Positions 58,777-64,000 of a stretch of DNA of 64,000 nucleotides are shown piece after piece. The notes under the pieces are model-generated. The model searched no databases and was not told where the DNA came from. It was given only the letters and a program-made list of their open reading frames with translations. The DNA comes from Diaporthe sp. PMI_573 (taxonomy: Eukaryota; Ascomycota; Sordariomycetes; Diaporthales; Diaporthaceae), in the NCBI GenBank assembly GCA_021399435.1, contig JAJTUP010000039.1, forward strand, positions 124,001 through 188,000. Reading direction: 5' to 3'. The translations under genes were made by a program, and so were the position numbers. Every line of letters starts with the position of its first letter. The first letter of the stretch is position 1.

Positions 58777-59827
58777 ATGGCTGAGGCATACCACGCCGAC
58801 CCGCAGTATGAGTACACCCGTGACTTCAAAGGGTACGGTGAGGCGGGTCTCAAGCTGAAGTGGCCAAACGACGCCAAGATCGCAGTGTCCTTCGTCATCA
58901 ACTACGAAGAAGGAGCCGAACGCAACGTTCTCTCTGGAGACGGCGTGGCAGAGAGCATTTTGAAAGAGAACCCTGTGTCAGCCCCGGCCATCAATGTGCG
59001 TGACTACAACGCTGAGTCGGAGTATGAGTACGGCAGCCGGTCAGGATGGTGGCGTCTATTCCGCTTGTTCAACAAGTACAAGATGAAGTTCACTCTGTAC
59101 GCAGTTGCCCAGGCTGTGGAGAAGCAGCCCGAGGTAGCCCAGAGATGTGTGCAGGAGGGACACGATATTGCGTCGCAGTAGGTTACCTACCCCCGGCGAT
59201 AGGTCTTCGGCGTCTGATAGCTAACGTCCCGTATTCAGTGCCTATCGGTGGATCGACTATCACAATCTCTCTGCCGAGCAGGAAAAGGACTATATCCGCA
59301 AGGCCATCACGTCCCTGAAATCACTGTCCGGTTACGCACCGCGAGGATGGTACTACGGACGTCCAAGCCCGCGCTCCCGAACACTCGTCCCTCAGGTCTA
59401 CGAGGAGCTGGGCGAGGAGCTGCTGTGGGCCTCGGACACGTACGCAGACGACGTCCCGTACTGGATCGACCTGCCAGCCGAGCAAGAGTCGCCGAGCCCC
59501 AAGGGCTGCCTCATGGTGCCGTACTCTTACGACTGCAACGACTTCAAGTTCCTCGTTCCCAACTCGGGCTTTCGGGACCCCCAGGGCTTCTACGATCACA
59601 TCAAGAATGCTTTCGATGTGCTATACGAGGAAGGGGGCGACGGCATGCCCAAGATGATGACTGTGGGGCTGCACTGTCGTATCATTGGAAGGCCTGGTCG
59701 TTTCAAGGCCCTGCAGGATTTTGTGGACTATATCAGCAAGAAGGAGGGCGTATGGGTGGCGACGAGGAGTGAAATTGCTGAGGCATTCAAGCAGCAATTC
59801 CCGTACAAGAAGGGCCAGCTTGCTTGA
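58777..59827 (+). CDS. PuuE-type polysaccharide deacetylase-fold hydrolase
   Basis: NodB-fold metallohydrolase of the PuuE group, which includes bacterial non-classical allantoinase and other cyclic-amide or chitooligosaccharide deacetylases. Two exons (58777-59177, 59239-59827) give 329 aa. Landmarks: KIAVSFVINYEEGAERNVLS, YGSRSGWWRLFRLFNKYKMK, FTLYAVAQAVEKQPEVAQRC, then the metal-binding GHDIASHAYRWIDYHNL, whose histidine is rebuilt at the splice junction. GYAPRGWYYGRPSPRSRTLV, DTYADDVPYWID and MMTVGLHCRIIGRPGR complete the family pattern. No signal peptide, so cytosolic and more likely a small-molecule amidohydrolase than a wall deacetylase. Neighbouring amidase and ACS importer suggest nitrogen scavenging (inference). 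Confidence 0.92.
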
Positions 59828-60467
59828 TGCACCAGAGGGACTGCCCTGGCGATGCGTGCGGTTCAGTAGTAATTTGGATGCGGAACACGGCCTAGTCAAT
59901 GGCGGGCTACAAAAGTTTGCTGTCCTGTATGAGCACCATATCAAATATTGCGTCAATCATTGAGATTTCTTGTGAAGGTCACTTCCAGAGCGAGTTGCTC
60001 CACTTGGATCTGATAACTACCTGGGCATGTATGTATGTGTGCACAAAATATTCTCAGCAAATAATAACACAGTACCGGCGGTTGCTAAATTGGTAAACTA
60101 GAGCTGTTATACTTGTAACCAACTCAATACCTATAGCGAAGACTGTTATCTACTATGATAGGTCCTTAGCTGACAACCATACTGTTAAAGTACAAACGAT
60201 GTATCGTCCACGAGATCGAAAAGCGACGAGGTGAATCGCCCCGAGAAAGGCCTTTCTTTTGCGCAGCAACCACCGCCTCCCGGCTTGATAATGTTGCAAC
60301 GGGCCGTCGAATGAGCCATAGTCACGATTGCATAACAGCGTTGTGCTGTGGTGTTTGGGAGCCTTGCGTTGATAAACCCGGGCCTCTAGCTACTATCGGA
60401 GGCCACCGGTCAGCTTCTTCCACACAAACTTCTGTTATAAACGTGGGTATGGGTAACTGCGCACCAA
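59828..60467. other. Intergenic, convergent 3' ends
   Basis: About 640 bases, partly A+T-rich, with no gene. Confidence 0.5.
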
Positions 60468-61393
60468 TCATTCCCTCAGGAATCGCAAGAAAGCTTGCGC
60501 AATGGCGATACCATCATGCTGACCCGTTGCCCTCCTCATAGCATCCTTAAACGGCCCATCAGGTATGATACCGGCTTTGTGGCGTGTCCGAAGCATTTCA
60601 ATCATCATGAACTGAGAGAATTCGGGATGTCCCTGCACCGTGATAAGTTGACGAGGGATATACATGGCCTGAGTTGGGCAATGTTGGGTATGGGCCAGTG
60701 GTATGATGTCGGGTGGATACTCGACAACCACATCGCGGTGCGTTTGGTAGATTTTCTAAGGCCATTGTTAATTGCTGCACCATGCAAGTAGATTGTTTTC
60801 AGTCCACACGTAGCCTTGCCGTCATGGAGTTATCTTAGTTCAAGTATGTGGGTCGCCTCCACCGTCTCCCAGACATCAGATTTCAATCGAAAGACGCAAG
60901 CACTTACCACCTTCTCTGCCCCAAAAACAGTCTTCCCCTTTTTAGTAAGCTCCACCTCTGTGATAGAAAGCTCCCATCCATACGGTGATGGCGCGACCTT
61001 TGCGCCCAGTGCTCTCGCAACGATCTGGTGACCAAAGCACACGCCAATAACGCGGACGCGGTTCTCGTCGAGCAGCCGGCGTGTGAACGCCGTCAAGCGG
61101 ACAATCCAGTCGTCCTCAGCGTAGGCAGAGTGCCTCGAGCCTGTGATTAGCACGGCGTCAATTGTCTCGGGGTCCGGGTAGGCTGTGGCCGGGTCTCCTG
61201 ATACAACATCGTGTGCCGTTATGGTCAGCTGTGAGCCGAGTGTCTGTGGAGGGTTTAGGCTTTTTGCGGCCACCTCGAACATCGAGGTGAAGATGTCCTC
61301 AAACCTGCCTAGTCTTTCTACTACGCTAGGCAGAGGCTCATCAGCTACTAAAATAGCGATGCGGATCGGAGGTAAAGGTGACACTGAGCCCAT
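60468..61393 (-). CDS. Class-I glutamine amidotransferase-like protein
   Basis: GMP-synthase-like amidotransferase domain standing alone, a type found in yeasts and moulds whose acceptor is unknown. Two exons (61393-60908 and 60755-60468) give 257 aa. RIAILVADEP opens the Rossmann-like fold. IDAVLITGSRHSAYAEDDWI follows, then the nucleophile elbow VIGVCFGHQIVARALGAKV with C119. The second exon gives IYQTHRD and the His/Glu of the triad in ITVQGHPEFS (H205, E207). The intron has a GTAAGT donor and TTAAC branch. No synthase domain is attached. Its product may hydrolyse glutamine or a glutamyl compound; with the amidase and deacetylase it adds a nitrogen-metabolism flavour to this block (inference). 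Confidence 0.93.
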
Positions 61394-62044
61394 ATTCTCT
61401 GGGTAAAACGAAGTGAGGTAAGGGGAACCACCATGAAGGTAAAGCAGTTGACAGGCCCAGAAGTTTTGGACAAGGGCCTGAGTAAATCAACTCTCAAGAC
61501 TACTGACTGGCCCGAAATAGTTTGAAAGAGCTCTCTGTTCGTTTATATATGTGATGCAAGGGGGGTGTTTGTAGGAGGAGGGTGGAGCGGAAGATAGAAG
61601 CCGGGTGGCTGGGCCACCTCCATTGCCCCATATTTACTAAATTCCTGTTCCCATTACTGGCTTTGTGCGGAAGGGGGGTTCCTAGGGAATACGGATCTCG
61701 TAATTTGCCAGCAACTTCATAAGGTCCCATATATCTAGTCACTCAGTGAGTAGGGTGGCAGAGGCTAAAGGGCAACCTCCCTCCCAGGGTGGACGGTCAA
61801 ATACCAAGTCAAGCTTGATTTGTATATCAGGGGCCAAAATGAATCCCCATTTGCAGAGTTCTCATCAAAGCTTCAAGAGACGGCTGAATAGTTGACCCAG
61901 GCGCTGACTGTCGTCGGCTCTTCTGGGTAACAATAAGTTAGTGGGCAATTCTATTTTGCACCAGAAATGTACAAGTCACAAGGGAAATTCTTGTTGAGCC
62001 ATGCACTGGCGGATGCAACTGGCTCGAGAACGTTTGCTTTTCCA
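61394..62044. other. Gene-free stretch
   Basis: Promoter side of the amidotransferase gene and the 3' side of the next transporter. Nothing recognised in 650 bases. Confidence 0.5.
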
Positions 62045-63646
62045 TTATTTAGAATATGTCGTCCCGCCAGTCTCCTCCTCCGATGTTTCCTCAGCCAACA
62101 CGGGTTCTTTGATCGTGATATACTGGCTATGCGCTCGGATCCTGTGCCCATATTTATACAATACCCAAGGCACCGGCACCAAAGCAACTGACACAAAGCC
62201 CAGCAGACTACTCGCCCAGCCAATTCCCATGGACGAGAACATCTGAACCGTAAACAGTGGAAAGGCACCTCCTGCAGCATACCTTAGAAGACTGTTCGCA
62301 CTAAGGGCGCTCGCGCCGTGCAGCGATCCGTACGAGTTCATGATATACAACGCGCCGCTACTATATATCATGATGTTGCCCACCGCGAAAGGCACGGCCG
62401 CCACCACAGGGCTGGCCCAGAAGACACCCGCGTCGGCGCACCACCCGAACCAGAACAGGCTGGCCGGATTGAGAGCGCAGCCGGCCATGGCACCGTAGAG
62501 GCGATACTCGGGGGGCACCAGGCCGACACCGTACTTGGCTTCCAGGGCCGGGTATGTGCGGCGGTCTATGTATACGACTGCAAGGAAGCCAAGAACGCAG
62601 CCGAGAGCGATGGAGATAAAGGTAAGACCTTGCTGGCCAGGCGTGAAGTGGTAGAGCCCTCCAAATATGTAGGGGAATGCGGCGAAGAAGCTGTAAAAGA
62701 CGGCGAAGTTGAAAGCCATGTAGATGGTCATGAAGAGAACGATGGACTCAACGAAGAGCATCTTGAAGGGTTTGAGGACGATACGCTTGATTAGAGCGCT
62801 TGAGGGAAGAGCTGGTTTTGTGGTACGTGGTTGGGTTTCTTGAGACTGTTTTTTCCGTCCTCGTGCGTTTCTGAAGAATAGTTTTCTTGTATGTTTCGAA
62901 CTGGGGCAAGGCGTAGAGGTAATTAAATGCAACCATAAAGAGAATTACCCATTCGAGCCATCGAAAGCCTTTTGCCTCACTGAGGAAACCGCCAATAACC
63001 GGGCCTGAGAAGATCAGCACACGGAATCGATTATGATGAAAGGGGATAGTGATGGGCTGTGCCGTACCAAATGCAGGCCCAAGGAACGGAGACACAAAGT
63101 AGAATGGATAGACAAGCCCAGCTAGTTTAGGCGGCCAGATATCTGCATTGGTGCCTCCGCCTACCGAAACGACGGCGCTTCCGAAAAGCCCAGCAAGGAA
63201 GCGACAGGCCAACAAGGTTGCAAAGGTTTTTGCGAAACCGGAGCCCAGAATAAATAGCCCGAAGATGGGAACAGTCGTGAGATACACAATTCTGCGACCG
63301 TAATACTCGCTGACGGGTGCCGCGATAATGGCTCCAAGTCCAAGTGCCCAGAGGAAAAGGGACAGCCCAAGCAGGGCTGCCGTATGGGAGACGCCAAACT
63401 TTTCTGCGACGTCGTTGGCCCCGGAGGTGTATACGGAAGAGGCAAAGGACCTGGACAAGTCAACATCTAGCTCATTTGAGTCGAAGGTGAGAGGGGGTTT
63501 GGAAGAGCCTACACGTTGACACAAAGGAATGCTGGAATGCTCGTCATGTACAGGCGCTTCCACATGGGCCAATTATGAGGACAGTCTGGATCATCTGGCC
63601 CCCTCCAGTCACTCGGTTCGTTTGGTTGTGGTTGCACATTAGCCAT
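62045..63646 (-). pseudogene. DHA1 MFS drug/polyamine transporter, frameshifted
   Basis: Drug:H+ antiporter of the Tpo1/Flu1-like DHA1 group. Exon 1 63646-63513 (MANVQPQPNEPSDWRGPDDP; NWPMWKRLYMTS). Exon 2 63450-63068 has SSVYTSGANDVAEKFGVS, ALGLGAIIAAPVSEYYGRR and CRFLAGLFGSAVV. Exon 3 from 63004 has GPVIGGFLSEAKGFRWLEWV and the central motif FETYKKTILQKR. Just after it the frame breaks at a run of six A (62849-62854 on the minus strand). Removing one A restores a continuous product through KPFKMLFVESIVLFMTIY to the last helices and stop at 62045. Everything else, including TM7-12, is well kept, so the break is either recent or a base-call/assembly error. No plausible intron of the right length covers it. 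Confidence 0.8.
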
Positions 63647-64000
63647 GCTGACTGGAAGAATTGGGTAAATTGGGCAGCCCACAGAGCAGACAGAGAGAGA
63701 CACACAAAGAAACAATAAGCATTAGGTGAAGGGCATAAACACCATCACATTGAGCTGTTGGGAGAAGGAAGATGAAGGGGCCATGTAGCCGATAAAGATC
63801 AAGTGTGCTGTTAGCAATTTTGTCACGTAACGATTTCCTGACAACCAACATGCTAACAACCAACAAGCTACCGGTCCCGGCCATGTTCCGAGCACGCAAT
63901 GCTGACATGTATTGCTTGTAAAATGTGATCTCTCACCGCGGTGGGCCAAGAAGCCGGGGAAGCACGAACTGAGCGCAAGTGATGACTGATGTTCAAATAC
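63647..64000. other. Upstream region of the transporter, window edge
   Basis: About 350 bases to the end of the window, presumably promoter. No gene seen. Confidence 0.45.

Noticed and set aside
62849..62960. A short intron explaining the transporter frameshift
   Set aside because: The only GT-AG interval of the right phase is 31 bases and would delete the conserved FETYKKTILQ motif.

Overview
The window is a piece of a filamentous ascomycete genome (Pezizomycotina). Genes are split by short GT-AG introns of about 50-150 bases, often with a CTNAC-type branch site just before the acceptor. The content is typical of that group: HET-domain proteins, a NACHT protein, an FTA2-like pseudokinase, ACS- and DHA1-type MFS transporters, a GH43 enzyme and a secreted tyrosinase. 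A Sordariomycete is my best guess, as an inference; species is not determinable here. I saw no rRNA, tRNA, CRISPR array or intact transposon.

Layout. 0.3-9.2 kb: ribosomal protein eS7, dynactin p62 (convergent with it), an unrecognised fungal protein and an FTA2-like pseudokinase. 9.2-15.2 kb: a 2.9-kb gene-free stretch leading into a 1007-aa conserved fungal protein. 15.9-21.1 kb: a 12-exon ACS transporter and a single-exon HET protein. 24-29 kb: two low-complexity secreted proteins around a small conserved protein. 29.8-46.9 kb: an incompatibility/defence-like region holding a 2519-aa NACHT-HET fusion, a divergent AAA+ ATPase, a broken HET gene, a short-chain dehydrogenase, a decayed kinase-like gene and a small membrane-protein candidate. 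47.7-63.6 kb: tyrosinase, ACS transporter, GH43, amidase, PuuE-type deacetylase, class-I glutamine amidotransferase and a frameshifted DHA1 transporter, which reads like a secretion/nutrient-acquisition block.

Two items stand out. First, the gene at 29842-37855 joins an alpha/beta-hydrolase-like N-terminus (nucleophile serine replaced by glycine), a NACHT ATPase, a long acidic linker, a ZZ-like cysteine cluster and a C-terminal HET domain in one reading frame. Known fungal NLRs of the HET-D/HET-E kind carry HET at the N-terminus. This gene is head-to-head, 603 bases apart, with a DUF7025-type AAA+ ATPase that has a possible C-terminal membrane anchor. Second, the secreted Ala/Gln-rich protein at 28008 ends in TGA CTA G, the known leaky-stop context. 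The same frame then stays open for 67 codons that look like real secreted protein (two cysteines, two N-glycosylation sequons).

Exon boundaries were built by hand from splice signals and phase, and no transcript or database evidence was available.
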